This document shows positions 1 through 11,774 of a DNA stretch of 64,000 nucleotides, piece by piece; within the stretch, counting starts at the first letter, position 1, and each line of letters opens with the position of its first letter. The position numbers and the translations under genes were made by a program. Under the pieces are notes generated by a model. The model was not told the DNA's origin, did no database searches, and saw only the letters and a list, made by a program, of their open reading frames with translations. Source of the stretch: Dendrocalamus latiflorus (Eukaryota; Streptophyta; Magnoliopsida; Poales; Poaceae); NCBI GenBank assembly GCA_017311315.1, contig CM029654.1:22713879-22777878 (forward strand). The letters are read 5' to 3'.

Positions 1-1390
1 TCCAACCACTTGGATGGCGATTGGAGATTCAGTGAGGTTCACTTCCTACTCCACAGTCTTCAGATGGCGTCTGGACTCATAGGAGGAGGACCCACCGAAG
101 ATCATCTCAACAATGTGTTGTGGCTCCTGATAGTCCATCTCTTTATCGCCATCCTTGTACTTCTTAGAGCTCAGTTCTCCAACCTCTTGAATGGAAGGGA
201 AATGACCCTTAGCTGAATAATAATCTTCCAACTTCTTCTACCAGGCACGGCTGATGCCCTATCACTTGATGAAGAGGACACCACCTTGTATTCTTTTTGG
301 ACTCATCGATCAGAACTTTTGCCATATTTTGACCGAAATAATCCTTCTTGCCCTTGGTGAACTTCTCTGGAATTGCGAGAACCTCCTCAGCGTTGGGTTA
401 ACAATTTTTCTTACCTTTGGGAGACTTCTTGGGCTTCTTCTCTTTCTTATCCAAGCCAGGTTGAGGAATTTCCTCAATCCAGTCGATGACCTTGTTCCAT
501 TCAAACACCTTACTAGCAGCCACATACTTGTCGGCCATGTTGAAGAGTTCGACCATTGTTCTTGGAGGATTCATTATAATGTCCTACTAAACAGTCGGTT
601 CCTCAATCTAGTTTTGAAAGCCTAGATGACAGAGGAATCTGCAACCTCTGAAATAGAATTGAGAACCTGATTGAACCTGTTGATATACTGTTAGAGAGTT
701 TATTGGGTTCTTGCTGGATTCGATGGAGGTCGTCTTCTTTCCTGAGGTAATCAGATGTCCCATGGAAGTTTGTGATCAATAGATCACAGAGCTGCTCTCA
801 GGTGTAGATTGATCTAACCGGTTGGTTAAGCAACCAAAGCCAGACACTTCCTTCAAGAATTGTGGGCAGGTAGTTTGCTATCACATTACCATCACCTCCT
901 TTAGCTATGATGGCAGTGGTGTAAATCTAAAGAAATTCTAATGGATTGTAAGTTCCATCAAATTTCTCTAGATTTGCTAGTCAAAATCTATCTGGCTAGT
1001 ATACAGCTTGAAGACCTTCTGAAAAAGCCTGATAGCCAATAATCAAGTTGTGGCATTTCTTTGGAAAGGGGCCAGATTGTAGATAGTTGGAGACTGATTC
1101 CTTCGATATTCATACTAAGGAACCTACGGCTCCGACCCAGTCGTGGACACTTATATCATGTCTGCAACCAGCTGCTTGGTTCAGGTGATAGGGCTATGAA
1201 TCTTTTTCCATCTGGTCGATCTCACTGAGGGACGAATCTGAAAAGGAAGAGAATGATGACAAGGCATCATATTTCATGGCGCGGATGCATGTGTCCATGT
1301 CGACATCAGCATAGTCGACCAACTCGAATTAGTTCTCCCATCTCAGTTTCTTACCATAATCGCATGAGCGATGATGATAAGGAATAGAGA
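1..1390 (-). pseudogene. Broken Ty3/gypsy gag fragment
   Basis: Reverse-strand reading gives pieces of a gypsy Gag in order but in changing frames. LEKFDGTYNPLEFL and ANYLPTILEGSVWLWLL lie around 1000-810, MADKYVAASKVFEWNKVID around 540-483, and IFGGSSSYESRR followed by VNLTESP near the window edge. These match the Gag region of the rice RIRE2-type gypsy lineage as I know it. Stops and frameshifts break it several times and it runs off the left edge, so pol would lie outside. It is a dead fragment. The family call is good; the right-hand boundary is approximate. Confidence 0.65.
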
Positions 1391-1813
1391 AGGGTGAGGA
1401 TTGTTAAATGAAGAAAAACTTCAAGGATTTCGTTATAACTTACAACTTCCCCATAAACTTGGGACCCTGACAAGTGCTACTTAAAAACAATGTGTTCTAT
1501 AGTCAGATTGTATTTTCACCAGCAATTGTTTTTAGTTTTTCTCTACCCCAAGAGTGGTACAATGGTACTATGATGACCAACTAAAAGTAAATACTACTAT
1601 GTTACTACAAAAGTAAGTTGCATTGGGCAAAATACACCTCATTTTGAAACCGTACCTTGATCTTCAAACTAGCTCATGTCTTCTACTTATTCTAACCTAC
1701 CACTTTAGTTCTTTTTTTTAAAAAAAAAAGCTTAGCTTGTTCTATTAGAGATCACTTATTCTAAGGTCTTGAACCTTATCACTAGACACACACCAACATA
1801 CTCATACGGTTTT
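1391..1813. other. AT-rich non-genic stretch
   Basis: No coding signal or recognisable terminus is seen between the gag relic and the foldback element. Confidence 0.4.
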
Positions 1814-1958
1814 ATTGATCATATACCCTCCCCTTAGATGGAAATTCAGGATTTACCCTCCTAGCCCACGCGTCAGTGACTTATGATGACCCCACATGTC
1901 ATTGAGGTGGGAGGATAAATCCTGAATTTCCCAACTAAGGGGAGGGTATATGATCCAA
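1814..1958. repeat. Small foldback MITE
   Basis: Inverted repeats of about 50 bp face each other. The left arm reads GATCATATACCCTCCCCTTAG from 1817 and the right arm ends with the complement at 1955. The arms continue through a shared AAATTCAGGATTTA block. The centre is about 45 bp and there is no coding capacity. The family was not assigned and no clear target duplication was found. Confidence 0.6.
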
Positions 1959-2039
1959 TCCCCCTACTCATACCGCCTAGAGCAGCAAATTGAACTATTG
2001 AATAACATAAACATGTACATTGTGATAATTGAAATATTC

Positions 2040-2840
2040 AAAAGCTTTAGAGATTTATCGAAGCCACCAGGGTTGAAGTAGGTTTGGCACTGTAAGGTGG
2101 CTATGGACAAGGGTTGACAAGGCGGTTCACCACTGGGGTCGATGCAGAGCTAGAGGCAAAGGACCTCCTCCCTCGGTGATCCTTCAACTCCATGCTTGCC
2201 TACGTCAGGTGCTCCATGTGTCGGATGCCAACAAGAGGTCAAGGGGAGGTGGTTGCAGAGGCAGACGGCGAGGAGGCCGAGGTGGATGGGGAAGGGGACG
2301 GGAAGGAGAGGCAGAGGTGGATGGAGAGGAGGAGGGGAGGCAGCGGAGGCGGATGGCAACGAGGAGGTGCTTGCAGTTGGATATGTGCGGCTTGGCACGG
2401 CGCCTCTCTGTGACTCTGCACCCACCAACTCCAATCGTGCCAAGGAAGACAATGTTCAGGGGGGTGGAATCACCCCTTCATGCTCACCAGTCACCGCCAT
2501 CATCAGATCTGATCTGAGCTCGCCTTCGGACTTCAGTGTTGCCTAGCTACCACCTCTCTCTAGGGTTCTTGGGGTTTGGTTGGAGGAGAAGGGGATGGGG
2601 AATGGAATAAGATCGGGGGCGAATGGGTTGGGTGACTGACTATCGCCTCTAGGGTCCCTTTGGGTGGGGTCAGAGTGGTACTGGGCTGGCCGAGCTTACC
2701 GAGCTAGCGAGCGGCTCATGAGCCGGCTCAAACTCGACTTGTTAGGTGTTTGAGCTGAAACCTTGGCTCAGCTCGGCTCATTTATTCCATGAGCCAAACC
2801 AAACCAGCTCGCGAGCCTCGAGCTTTTTTGCCACCCCTAA
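2040..2840. mobile_element. Possible truncated hAT-like element end
   Basis: The right side, 2690-2840, is a dense mix of GAGCTCG/CGAGCT-like motifs and ends GCCACCCCTA. On the other strand that is TAGGGGTGGC, which resembles the terminus of several plant hAT elements. The left side, 2150-2550, is purine-biased low-complexity DNA open in several frames with no recognised protein. No matching left terminus or 8 bp duplication was found, so the call is tentative. Confidence 0.35.
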
Positions 2841-4499
2841 TAGTCAACACAACAAACTACCGAAGGCTTAATTAAGCTTTGAGAGTTGAGTGCTAGTGTT
2901 CTAATCAGGCACCCTCAATAATGTACTACGGGGTGTCCATATTGGCTATGTCTAATGGCTTTTGACTAAAAATAAATAATAGTTGCTGAAAGAAGTGGAT
3001 TTTTGAAGGAGTGAACGATCAATGGGAAAATGAGGGAGAGATGAGTGCACGAGACGGGAGTAAGAGGAGTGAGATGTGTGATGCTCAGAGCGAGGTGGGA
3101 ATAGGAGAAGTAGAGAAACCGTTTCGAGAAACTGGATATTTGTATTGGTTTTTGGCTTGGCAGAAGCCAAAACGTACACCCCCACAACTTGGTTGGCATT
3201 GCATTTGTGTGTTTCCTTTGAGTTTTTGCATCTTTTACATTGGTTATTGCACATTTGTATTTTGGGTTATTGCATTTCTATAGGTGCCACGCTCTTATAA
3301 AAAATAACAAATTGCAAAAATCTAGCAATACAACACTAATATTCAGTTCAATCATAGACACCTTTCTCGGCAGGAAGCTTTGCTCGGAAGGTTCATCCCG
3401 CCCTGATGACATCCACGGTATCCAATAATCAAACTGCAGCCCCCAGATAAAAAAAATGCACATTTTTTGTTTCCACGTAAAGCAGGCAGCAGCACCATGC
3501 ACGCTCACGGAGTGACTGTAGCGCAGGCCCTGCACAACAGTGCATTTCCGGTTCCTGACAATGATGTATCCAAGCCCTTTTTTCGGTTTATAATTTATAA
3601 TTTATAATTTTTTGAACAAATAAACAAGACGACTTCTTTGCTATCTTTTCGAAGTGACTTATTAGGATAACTTTTTGAATCGATTTATTGGCATTCGATT
3701 CATTCGTATAAGTGCTCGCGCTAGTGCTAAAAACCATCAGTCATACCTATAAGTCATCAGTCATAATTGAAAAAAAAATCCACCCATATCCTTAGTAAGC
3801 TGCTCTACTCATCTCATCCAGACACTAATAAAAGTAGGGCCGGTCTACTGTCTCCGCTCAACTGCTGTACTGCGAGGTGGAATTTTTAAATAATCTATTT
3901 TTTATTTCGAATTACAATAATATACATGTATTTTTTATTTTACACTAATAACTCTTTGTCGTTCCACCATTAAGCGACTTGGTTTAGTTGCCTAACCGTT
4001 GGACGCCAAGTGCCCAAGTCGCCCACTGGTTGAGCGATTTGGACTAGTCACCTAACTATTAAGCAACTAGTCCTAATTGCCAACTACTGAGCGACACGTC
4101 AATAAATCGTGCACTAGTTGGGAGATTTAAAATAACAATATTATTGTTTTATTAATCCGATGAAAATAATTATGGGGGAGTAAATGGCAATTTTTGTAGG
4201 TAATACATTTATTAAATCTTGTTTGCAGGTTTTCTAAACAAAACGGCATACAAAGTTGGTTGGCTTGTTTGTAATTTTCGTAGATTCTTAAGGGTACAAA
4301 ATCTGTTATACTTGCAATAACATTTTGTGATCATTGTATGTAGTTATAGTGCGATAAATTTCTAAAAAAATTCGTGAGGATGATTGAGGTAGCAATGATT
4401 TATAAGTAGAAAGATAAGTGATATTGCGATGCATGAGAGAATTCATACACAATCATACCATAGTAACTACAAAGTTAAATATGTACACAACGAATACAA
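2841..4499. other. Intergenic, repeat-rich, no gene seen
   Basis: Contains a short tandem run of TTATAATT at about 3587-3610 and degenerate repeated phrases at 3960-4110. A segment at 3854-3881 closely resembles 7342-7369. No convincing coding sequence is seen on either strand. Confidence 0.4.
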
Positions 4500-5495
4500 A
4501 GTACAGAAAGACCCCTACGCGCTGCCAACTACACCATCCGCAGCACCTCCCCATCATCACCACGTCCCACCCCCAATAGGTGCCCACCTGTACGACCCTG
4601 CTTAGCCTTTCTCAGCGTGGGGTGTCAACGCCCCGATAGGGAGACACGCTTAGGAGCCCTGTTGACCCATACTCCCAAGGCCTCGGGGGTCAACTCCACC
4701 TATGCCTGGATGGCTATTGGGGCACTGCTGAGCTGCGACCAGAAAAGAACATCAATGGGTGCGAGCTGAGGTACTCCCTTGACCTCCCTCAGGTCGTCCG
4801 CAAAGAAATCGGACAGTCCTCTGGGGTGTCCTCATGCGGGGATAGCTCAACTCCCCATTGCGGTGTGAAACCTGCAGGACAAATATTGTTTATTCATGCA
4901 ATATATCAACCTGAACAAAATCTCAAGACACGAAATGTACCTTTGACATGGACCAGCCACATGTCCAAGTGTCATACCCACCGTACCCGCCCTGCTCGAA
5001 ACAGCTCGGGGAACAACGAATACTGCCCTGATGCTGCTGGGTAGGGGTCCAGGAACAGCGGCGGTGGCGGTCGTGGGGGTAGGCACGTGCCCACCCTGAC
5101 CCTCCAAGCTAGTCAAGCGCTGGCGTGGCACGTGGAAGTAGCCCTCTGAAGCCTCCTAGCTGAGCTGCATGGCATGTTGGCCTCGACATACGCATCGACG
5201 TGGCTACCTCCGAGAGCGTCATCCATGATGTCAGGGCCATGACACGCCTTGCCCTAGTGTAGACCCGATGGAGAGCCTGCAACAACTCATCGCACATCAC
5301 CTCCAAACAGTGGCCGACCCTACCTAGGATCGACCCTGTGTCCCTCACAATCTCGGCGGTGATGTCTGTGTTGGGCCATGAGTGGGGGAGGATCAATGAC
5401 ATGCACTAGCCTAGTGCATATCTGTGGAGCGTACCAGCATAGGTACTCGTCGTACGCGTTGGGGCCATGCGGGGTGCCCTCCTGCACATAGTCCA
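4500..5495 (-). pseudogene. Degenerate plant-mobile-domain-like relic
   Basis: The reverse strand from 5494 downwards reads MDYVQEGTPHGPNAYDEYL, then a CWY...RLV...DPPP stretch, and stays open to about 5400. The aromatic, EYL-WY-containing style is like the C-terminal end of plant mobile domain proteins, which are often carried by rice transposons. Further open pieces lie down to about 4850 but frames change and no full domain is present. The LTR element at 5496 interrupts it. Family assignment is from memory of the motif style and is weak. Confidence 0.35.
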
Positions 5496-5655
5496 TGTTA
5501 GAGTATATTGGTGTATCTCTATATTTAGTAATTTAGGATTTGTAATATTGTGATACTTGCTTTATCTCTAGGAGAGGTTTCTGCCTTCCAAGCCTTGTAC
5601 TCTATATAAACCACTCTTGAGCCTCAGTACAATCATCTATTGCAGTATATTCTCA
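5496..5655 (+). repeat. Left LTR of short-LTR element
   Basis: Begins TGTTAGAGTATATTGG and contains CTCTATATAAACC, a TATA box. About 85 percent like the right copy by eye, so the insertion is old. Confidence 0.75.
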
Positions 5656-7177
5656 GAGTGGCATAGCTCCTGAGCCGCTGCCTCCATAGCTTCCACCGCG
5701 CCGCACCTGGGAGATGATCTTGTCTCCATGATCTCTCCTAGGCGCTGCGCAACCTGTAGTTTAAGTCGTGTCGCCGATCATTCGATCGGCTACCAATTTG
5801 AGTTTTTTCGGATCATCTTCAGATCAGGTTTTCTCTACTTTTTCAATCATAGATTGGTTTGTGCTGCTCTGCCGACCCATCGATGTTCCCCGTCTCCAGA
5901 CTTCACCACCTTAGCTTTGACCACTCCGGCACCTCCTCTCCTCCGATGACATCATGGCGTGACGTAGTGCGCTCGTTAACACGGCCCTCCCTCCATGGCC
6001 TTTTGAGTGCCCTGTCATCACATCAGTTCATCATCATCGGCCCGTCATCCACGAGCACGAGCTGTCGCACCACCGGGAGCCTGCAATTGTGGTCATGCCA
6101 TCGACATGCACAGGCTACCGCTGCATTGCCTCCTCAAGTTGCAGTGTCGCTGCCCGTGGTCACCATTACCATCATCGACGCCACCATCTTCATCAACGCT
6201 GATCAGGTCCCTCTCTGCTCGGATCTAGAGCCGGCTCCCTATGCTGCTCATCTCTGTTGGCTCCAGCGCCGTGGAGCTCCACACCAAGTCTGAATCTGGC
6301 CAGATCCAAGCTCCACTACCCAGATCCGGGCTCCCCGACTAGCGCCCCAGTAGCTACCACCTCCCCCTTTGCTGCCGATGATGCCAACTATTTCGCTGGC
6401 ATCTCCTCCTCTGATGCTGGTGACGCCAGTTGTTCCTCCGACATCTTCTCCTCTACCGCCGGTGACGCCAGTTGTGGCTGCCTAACTTCACCACCTCTCT
6501 GCTCTCCTCAGTGGTCTCAGGTCGACCACATCAGATTGACCACAGTGCATCAACCACGGCGTGTTGACCACGGCGTGTCAACCACGGCAGATTGACCATG
6601 CTACCCTCCTTTCCTCCCACTGCTCAGCCTCTCTACTCCTCTCATCCTCAGGTCAACCACGACGCGTCGACCACGCCACCCTCCTTTCCTCCCACCACTC
6701 CACCTCTCTGCTCCTCTCATCCTCGGGTTGACCACGGTGCGTCGACCATAGCAAGTCGATCACGGTCGATCGATCATGGCCAATCGACCACAGTAGTTAT
6801 GACTGGTTCCCTGTACACCTACCGTGGTCGATGGTCGTATGCACCTCGACCACAACCTCCTCTACATCAACTCCAATACCTCAACCATACCGACGACCTC
6901 GATACCAGTTACCTTGACATGGCTCCCTCCTCCACAGCTACGACCATGGTCACCTCGCTCTCGGCTACCTTGACAACAAAGGGCTATTACTAACTTGAGC
7001 AAACTCGTTGGTTCCCTCTATAGTCACCGCGTCCTCGATGCCATAGCAGTACCCGACCTCTCACTGCAATTGCGGGGGATGTCAGTCCGACGGTTCTCCC
7101 ACCTTCGGCTTCCTCTCCAGTCTGACCGTTCGTGACGCTCCTGCTGTCAGCGATGCTACCACTATGACTGCAGGGGA

Positions 7178-7339
7178 TGTTAGAGCATATTGGCATAACT
7201 CTATATTTGGTAGTTTAGGATTTGTAATCATGTACCTTATCTCTGGAAGAGGTTTCTTGCCCTCCAAGCCTTGTACTCTATATAAACCACTCTTAAGCGT
7301 CAATACAACCATCCATTGCAGTATATTTATCTTCCTACA
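7178..7339 (+). repeat. Right LTR of short-LTR element
   Basis: Begins TGTTAGAGCATATTGG, keeps the CTCTATATAAACC box, and ends CTTCCTACA next to the GTCCG flank. Confidence 0.75.
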
Positions 7340-7619
7340 GTCCGCTCTACTGCTGTACTGGGAGGTGGATTATGGATTTATGGTGAAACATACGTGAACT
7401 GTCTGGTCATCACCATACATGGTGATGGAAGTAATGCTTAGGCCCACGCCGTACCTAGGTGGTACTCGCCGTATCTTTATATATGTTTGTACAGTAGTTG
7501 TTGTATATACACCATAAATTCGTGTAGCCTAAGTTGGATGACAAAAATACCAGCGGTAACTGGCCGATTGATTGCCTCTGGGGACCAGATATTCTAGCTA
7601 GTTTTGTGTTAAGCTAGGA

Positions 7620-7832
7620 GGTGTTTAATCGGTTGGAGCCGATGGCTTTTCACCTGAAACGGAACAATGGAAGAAGTAGCTTTTCAAATAAAATTTTAAA
7701 AACAGTTTTGCAAAATGCGGACATGGAGAGGCAATGGAAACCGGCCGGCGGTTTGGAGAAATCGCTTTTGGGAGCGGCTTGAAGAGGCCGCTTTTAGAAA
7801 CCAAGATATTCAAATTGGCTTATTTGAACACC
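7620..7832. repeat. Tourist-like MITE candidate
   Basis: Left end GGTGTTTAATCGG and right end TTTGAACACC are roughly complementary termini around 210 bp of non-coding DNA. No clear 3 bp duplication was identified, so the class is uncertain. The 270 bp to its right hold no gene. Confidence 0.4.
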
Positions 7833-8213
7833 CTCGAATGAAATATTTCAAATTGAAATTTCAACACCTTCGCTTGGGTGAAAACCAATTCAACCTTCAC
7901 CACGTGCCGAGGATTTCCTGGAATCACCTTTTTGTAGTCCTTGATACATACTAATCTGACAGGGTTTTGTCGGATTTACGACAAACCATATAGTATGGTG
8001 GCACTGTGGTAGGTATCAGAAATCTTCTCTTTGGGACTCTCCTTGGCAGAAGATGCAGTCAATAGCTAACTCATATGTTTACAGTGGAGCCGTTGTAACA
8101 ATTTGTCGGGCCTCCGGATTATCAAACCCGGACCCTCTGTGTATTACAGCACTAGTCCCAGATCAAAGCTAGTGCACACAGTCAAACAGAATGGAAAACA
8201 TCACCATCAACGA

Positions 8214-8219
8214 TTTATT
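8214..8219 (-). terminator. LTR polyadenylation signal, 3' LTR copy
   Basis: AATAAA on the minus strand about 110 bp before the end of the LTR. This is the likely 3' end region of element transcripts. Confidence 0.5.
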
Positions 8220-9964
8220 ACAATAAATAAGAGTACTGACCACCGGGTCTCATTATTACAAAGGAGGTTTAAGACCTCGCACACAAGAAATAGAGCGGAA
8301 GCAAATAAAACTCGAGGACGACCCATCAATTCGCCACAGGCAATTGACTGGGGAAGCGCGACCTAGTCCTCCGGGAAGAATCCATCACAGCCACAAGCGA
8401 AGCAGTAGTCGTAGTCACCTTCTTGAGCTTCAACTTCCTCTGAGATTTTATTTTTAAGTGTAGCATGTGAGTACATAAAGTACTCCGCAAGTCTTGGGAA
8501 AAATGCATAGATGCAAGGCTTAACAAAGGAAGGCCATATGGTTCTTTTGCACAAAGCAATATTTAAAATCTCCATTACTACTAATTATTTTCGAAGGCAT
8601 CACTTTAATGAAGTAAATGTTTTAACAGAATTAACTTTCTAGTGAAGGTTCCAACTGCCAACACTAGCTAACCAAATTACCATTGGTCAAGTTTTAAACC
8701 GCGGGTTCCATCCACCCTCTCTGGCTCCAACCGTCAGGATTCCCTTCCGAGAGTTCCCTCCACCCTCGGAATACAAAACTTTTGATTTTAAATCAAAACC
8801 AGAAATCTACCATGTGAATGCATTCCTTGCCCGCCCTTGACCGTGGGCACGGCTATTCGAATAGTTTTACACTCTGCAGAGGTTGTACAACTTTACCCAC
8901 AAGAGATAAATTATCTTAATAGTCAACATGCTTCCTTTGGCATGAGACCCAGATAAAATATCACAAAGCCTTTCACCTACTCCAGTATAGCTAGAGACCA
9001 CCCGCTGAGGTTTCACCGCAGAAGGGTTAAATCCGCCCAATCTGAAGCCCCCTCTTGCGCCATATGAGTACAGTAACCCTGTCCCTCACTATGAGTAACC
9101 AGTACGCCCTGGCACTCAATACACCACTGGTGATATCTAAACTACACCTTTATAGGTTAGTTAGCTAGGTCGTACCCATATAGACTTGTGGTTGTACGGT
9201 TAATGCTCAGTTTGGACAAACACAAGCGTCGGTCCTTAATTGACTAGGGTGGAACATACACTTAACAAGTTCTCGTGCTTACTGCACCAACCCAAACAAC
9301 CATCCACCCTAATCTAAACCAACTTTCACATTTTTATTTTATTTTAAAATCACAGTGACAACTCCAATTGCCACTCCACTTTCAAACACAAGGGTTTACT
9401 AATAAATCATAATTTCCCATTTTCAAGATTTTCCAAAGTTATTAGATAGCATGACTAAGCATTATCCTACCATACTAACATCAACAAGTAATTATAATAC
9501 TCTCATTAATGAGACAAAGGAAATTCTATGGTGACAAGGGTACATGACAATCAATTCCAATGGAGGGCATAACAAAGTTGGATTAACTACTACCTTAAGA
9601 TTTGAATTATCATTTTATGTAAATAGCAATGCATAACATTTAAAATAATTAAAACATTTCAAAATCATAGGTTCAAGATGATCAAAGGAGACTTGCCTTC
9701 TTGCAGGGTTTCTGGGTCTTCTTGCTGCTGTGAAGAGGGATCGTCGACAACGTTGGTATCTACGCGAGGAAAGACGAAGCAACAAAACAATAAATACAAA
9801 AGAAAATTCAAATAAAAACCAAAAATTCAACAGAGGCCATAATTGGGTAGATCTTGATTTTAGATGAATTTAGAAATTTGAATGGCTGGATTTGGAGTTA
9901 AAATGAGAAAGTTATGCTCATTTGAAAATCTCAGATTTGAATAAATCGAGAAATTCGGAAATTT

Positions 9965-10240
9965 CTGACAGGTGGGACCCACTGGAGAATTAAATTTTAA
10001 TCTTTTATTTTAATTCTGAGAGACTGACAGGTGGGGCCCACTGAACAGTAACCACTGGCGGTCACTGACATGTGGGACCCACTGGACAGTGAGCCCAATG
10101 AGTCAACCTCTGACACGTGGGACCCACTGGTCTTCGGGCCCACTTGTCAGAGTCCAGCACAGAGGGGTGGGACCCAGGCGGCAGTGGCAGCGCAGACCGG
10201 CGGCCTCTGACGGGTGGGGCCCGCTTGTCAGTCGCGAAAA
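9965..10240. promoter_or_regulatory. Array of GTGGGnCCCAC palindromes in the LTR
   Basis: Four full GTGGG(A/G)CCCAC palindromes, each in a CTGACA-GTGGGnCCCACTG context, plus at least three partial ones, fall within about 280 bp. The same array is in the 5' LTR at about 19499-19774. GTGGGnCC is the known core of class I TCP transcription factor sites, so this may be an enhancer. That role is inference. Confidence 0.5.
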
Positions 10241-11760
10241 TTAAACGAAAAACTCAACCCAGCGCGCGGAGCCGAGGGCTCGAACGCGCACCGGGGAGTT
10301 GAGAGAGAGCGCGGCTAACCAGATGGGCGGGGGAGGCTTTGCCTACCCATATAGGGCAACCATACCTTTTGAGGTACCTGCCGGAGGGGAGGTCGGGGAA
10401 GATGGTCGGAGGCGACGGCGCCGGCGACGAGGGAGTGGCGGAGAGGTTCGGGCGGCGCGTGAAATGTAACCCTGGCGCGAAGGGGATCCGGTTGGAGGGG
10501 TCGGCGAGGCTCGGGGGTGAACGGAGGCGGCCGGCGACGAGAGGGAGGCGGAGCTGGCTCGGGTCCTCCGGCGCGACGGCGCTCCGGCGGCGGGGAGGGG
10601 CTGCTGAGGTGTCGGGGAGGTTCGCCCGGGCGCGGGGATGCTTGGAGTGGCGACGGCGGGCTTCGGGGATGACCGAGGCGGTGAGGAAAGCTCGCCGGAG
10701 TTGGGCGGAGCTCGAGGGGAGGAGTGGCACGGTGATCGGGCTCTAGAGGGCTCGGGAGCTGCGGTGGAGTGCGCTGGGATGCAGTGCGGGAGAAGGCGAA
10801 GCCGATGGGGCATTTATAGGGGCTGAGGGGGAGCAGGGGCGAGGCAATTGCTCGCCGGGGTGGTCGGCCGGAAAAAGGAAGGGGAGGCGAGGGAAAGGAA
10901 AGAGGGGAGGCGGAGAAGGAAGGGAAGCACGGGATTAAAGGGATTCGGTCGCGGCGGCGCTCGGGGTTTCCAAAACCGGAGGGGGCCGAGGAAGGAAGGA
11001 AGGGATCCTCGGGGGAATCGGTCGCCGGCGCAAGAAAGGAAAGGGGAGGAGAGAAAGGAAGGCGTCTCCGCGGGGGAGACGACGGCTCTGACGTGCGGGG
11101 CCGGGGTGGCAGCGGGAGCGGAGGCGCGTGACACTGACAGGCGGGGCCCGCGGGTCAGAGAGATGAGGGAGCGGGGTGTGGATGGCAGCCGCGTGGCCCG
11201 AGGGCGGATCGGGCGGCGGGGACGAGTTAAGTGGGAGGGAACGGTGGATCGATGCCGGGCGCGGGGACGCGGCTCATCCGAGCCGTCCACGCGTCGGGCG
11301 CGGAGGAGGGGAAGGCGGGGGTCGCTGACGGGCCTGGCCCGCTTGGCGGCGAGAGAGAGAGGAGGGAACGGCCTGGATTGGCCGAGCGGCGACGTGGGCG
11401 GCCCTGGGCCGTCCACGCGTCGGCCGGAGGAAAAGGGAGGTTTTTATTTTTCAGAATTTGATTTCTAATTTCAGAAAAGGCTAGAAAATTATTTAGGCCT
11501 CAGAAAAATATGAAAATACCTCCAAAAATTCCAGAAAAATTCACAGAAGCTCCTGGACATATTTTGGACTAAATAAAATTATTTCCAACTACTGTTGATA
11601 TTTAATTTTCATATTTTGAATTACTTTTTAAGCTCTAAAAATAGTTTTTAAATTCCAGAAAATCCAAAAAGGCAAATAAAAGCCAAGTAAAATCCAATTA
11701 CCTTAAAATAATTTATTTGAATTTAAATTTTTCAAAAAGCCAAATTTTTGGGATGTGACA

Positions 11761-11774
11761 AACCTACCCCCCTT
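11761..11774 (-). other. Polypurine tract
   Basis: AAGGGGGGTAGGTT on the minus strand directly precedes the 3' LTR and overlaps the stop codon of the Gag-Pol ORF by two bases. Confidence 0.8.

Larger units (their letters stand above)
5496..7339 (+). mobile_element. Non-autonomous LTR element with very short LTRs
   Basis: Two direct repeats of about 160 bp, both beginning TGTTAGAG and ending CA, bound a 1.5 kb interior. The flanks are GTCCA (5491-5495) and GTCCG (7340-7344), a nearly perfect 5 bp target duplication. A purine-rich GCAGGGGA tract sits just before the right LTR, and TGGCATAGCTCCTGAGCC follows the left LTR as a degraded methionine-tRNA primer site. No gag, protease, RT or integrase motif is present. 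The interior is open over long stretches (5859-6293, 6257-6595, 6592-6993) but of biased composition, with a recurring GTCGACCACGG-like phrase at about 6520-6800. The plus orientation follows from the TATATAAACC box in each LTR. The LTR style suggests Ty1/copia. Confidence 0.75.
8104..11760 (-). repeat. 3' LTR of the complete gypsy element
   Basis: 3,657 bp, the downstream LTR in coding orientation. It contains an AT-rich outer part with polyadenylation signals, a run of palindromic GTGGGnCCCAC motifs (9965-10240), and a very GC-rich block (10330-11450) open in several frames on both strands. Relative to the other LTR it has a 6 bp insertion near 10414 and one extra G near 10515. Confidence 0.92.

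Noticed and set aside
2150..2546. Four overlapping open frames
   Set aside because: Purine-biased repeat DNA (GGAGG-, GGCAG-like) keeps several frames open. No protein features.
10814..11468. Open frames of about 200 codons on both strands inside the LTR, repeated at 20341-20995
   Set aside because: They overlap on opposite strands in very GC-rich LTR DNA, are of low complexity (Arg/Gly or Pro/Arg/Ser) and match no family. Composition explains them.
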